Part shown: positions 57,491-64,000 of the stretch, in pieces
Layout of the letters: each line of letters opens with the position of its first letter
Position numbering within the stretch: the stretch's first letter is position 1
From: Selaginella moellendorffii
Lineage: Eukaryota; Streptophyta; Lycopodiopsida; Selaginellales; Selaginellaceae
Direction: 5' to 3'
Assembly (NCBI RefSeq): GCF_000143415.4
Contig: NW_003314271.1
Coordinates: 406,400-470,399, forward strand
DNA: 64,000 bases
Position numbers and translations under genes: made by a program
The notes under the pieces: model-generated
The model's database searches: none
The model's input: the letters and a program-made list of their open reading frames with translations, nothing else
What the model was told of the DNA's origin: nothing

Positions 57491-58541
57491 CGCATTTCCT
57501 CGCAAAATCACTGGAAGTAAGTGTTTTCTCTCTTCTCATCAAAGCGGTACTTGAAATTTTCGTTTTTTTTCTTTCCTTACACCAGTGCTCCTCTCGCGTT
57601 TGATCGTGGTGAGCTCGTGGTGGGCACTTGACCTCGCAAATTGCCCCGCAAAACCACTAGAAGTAAACGCTCGCGATTGACAATGGAAGTAAGTGTTTTC
57701 TTCTCACGGAAAAGCTCAAAGCATCGCGATTGACAATGGTGAAAATCTCCAGATGCCGCGTCCGTCCATGTTGGACCTCCTCGCGATGAATATACTATGA
57801 TAGCTATATCATATGAAACACCGAAAGCATGGTCCTTCCTTTTTTAATAATCTAAGCATTCCATATGATACTTAAGCCTATCATAATGCATCAATCACTC
57901 TTCCGTACGAAACTCCCGGGACGTGGATTCGTGTGGATCCAACGGGCGACGGCCGTCGGAATCTGGGCGGCCACATGGGCCCTGTCGGCTGGATGCCCTT
58001 TCCGTGCCCTCGCATTGTCAGTTATGGACCACCGCCAGGTGGACACGCCTCGTGGCCCAAAATTCTCACACAGCCAAAGGCGACGATTATCTTCCTTATC
58101 CCTGCGATTGCCAGATCTTTGTCGAAACCTTCTTTTCTCCCTGGACCGGGCTTGATTGACGCATTATGGATCGCGAGCTTCGATTTAGCTTGTGAGATCG
58201 TGGGCGCGCGAGGAGGATAGTATAAAATAATGGGAAGAAGACCATACGGAATTCCTTCTTTGCAGAGGCTTCTCTTTTGGTTGAGATGATAGCTCTGCGT
58301 TCCAGGGGAATGATTTCGCGAATCTAGGCATTGCATCTGTGCTGTTTCTACGAGCTTCTTGTCATCATGGATCTAGTCCAAGACGAGAGCGCGCCAAGAC
58401 AACCTTTTGCGGTGATAGAGATGGTGGCATTGTATAGAATTGATTAATTTATGTTTGATCGGTTCTTTTGATGATTTGATTCGAATCTTGCAGCTTACGA
58501 GTTGAAGTTTGCAACTATCAATGCTAAAGTTTTGGAGAACT

Positions 58542-62998
<4,457 letters not shown>

Positions 62999-63019
62999 CC
63001 ACACGACTCTCCAAACCAC

Positions 63020-64000
63020 ACGTTATTAGGGCCAGCGCAATCATATTCTCGAAATTATACCAAAAGAAGAATGAAAACAGTTCGCTATTTCACTTTCTTG
63101 CAACCAACATTAAATAATAGATTAAATGGTAATTTTTAATTGAACTCTTACACATTTAGTGTTTAATATCAGTATTACTTCAAGCTCTATAGATTTGACG
63201 GACCAGCTCCAGCCAATTCCCACAAAAAGAAATGAGCTTAGATTTGCAACCTAGCTAAACCTCACATACCATACCGAATTTCCTCGCTAAGATCTTTCAT
63301 TTCACAAAATCTACTGCAAAAGCAAAGCTTACAAAGCACTAGACTACTGGAAGCATGATGTCGAAGTACCTCACCTCTCATGGCGTGAGATGCTGCTGAA
63401 TGGAATGGCTCCATTGCCGAGTCTGATCAACACTATAGTGCAGGGATCATTCCACTGGTTCAAAGGCATGATGAATAACTAAAAGGAGGGTTTATGTATG
63501 TATGCATGACGCAGTAAGTATATTCTCTAATAATTAAGCAAATGGTGTTTAAGCTTGTTTAGTAGTGTTTATGGTCCAAAATGGCCGCTTACAGAAGCGC
63601 TCGGATGTTGCACAGAAACTGTGATCGGCGGGACAATGCGCGAAATGTCGTGGACACTAGTGCTAGTGGTCCTGCTTGTAGACCAAACAAGGAGAACCTT
63701 TGGATTCAAGATTTAGGAGTGGTGAATGTATTTGTAGATGGAGAATTTCAAGTACTTCCATCCAAAATATTGGTTGTGTGAATAGACAATTGATGAAGGC
63801 CTATCAACTTTCTGGTGGCCTCTCTCTTTACTGAGTTTATACTTACATATTCAACACGTTGGTTTTGAGGCGAGATGTCATATACAGGTTTGATTTTTTG
63901 GTAGAATTGGAATGGATCACCCAAAGGATTTTTAAAGTTAGAAGGAAGCAGTGGTCCTTGCCCTTGGGTTATACAACAGGTAGTATACCTGGCGCATCAG
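63020..64000. other. Upstream region of ABCC copy 2 with inverted segment
   Basis: 63060-63150 is AT-rich and unique to this unit. 63151-63879 is the inverted segment; on the plus strand it carries the same unrecognised C-terminal coding remnant, ending at about 63781. From 63886 the sequence is again parallel to unit 1 from 55048. Confidence 0.7.

Overview
The window is nuclear DNA from a land plant. It carries UDP-glycosyltransferases with a PSPG box, a NAC factor, a class III peroxidase, a microsomal P450, full ABCC transporters and an organellar RNase II, and most introns are only about 50-100 bp. Short introns, compact genes and family-level resemblance suggest a lycophyte such as Selaginella. 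That is an inference, not a database match.

Layout. 1-4084 (minus) is the coding part of a Helitron, open throughout except for one ochre codon. 4.1-8.6 kb is gene-poor and holds a UGT fragment between 91-bp direct repeats plus degenerate duplications. 8.6-35.3 kb is a rearranged metabolic neighbourhood: a geranylgeranyl diphosphate synthase-like gene and its decayed copy, two intact aromatic amino acid decarboxylases (AADC), three intact and two broken gamma-tocopherol-methyltransferase-like genes, a P450, a lipase with two broken copies, a broken coclaurine-N-methyltransferase-like gene and an intact UGT. A block of about 5.3 kb (8636-13897) recurs at 18025-23328. The spacer between them holds inverted, shattered copies of the P450/lipase region.

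35.5-47.1 kb is ordinary single-copy gene space: a BTB protein with a USP7-type C-terminal domain, an RNR1-like exoribonuclease, NDUFA5, a RING-H2 E3 ligase, a class III peroxidase, a putative glycosyltransferase and a VND/NST-type NAC factor. 48.4-64 kb is a tandem duplication of about 9.1 kb, each unit with a complete ABCC transporter. An SRS2-like helicase gene is cut at the unit junction, and a segment of about 0.73 kb is inverted between the units.

Working together. AADC makes an arylalkylamine. Two unrelated methyltransferase families, one represented only by a pseudogene, could N-methylate it. The P450 and UGT could oxidise and glycosylate the product. I propose a partly decayed gene cluster for N-methylated arylalkylamines (hordenine or N-methyltryptamine type). 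This rests on gene content only. Gene models were built by hand from splice sites; those with exon lists were checked for reading-frame closure.
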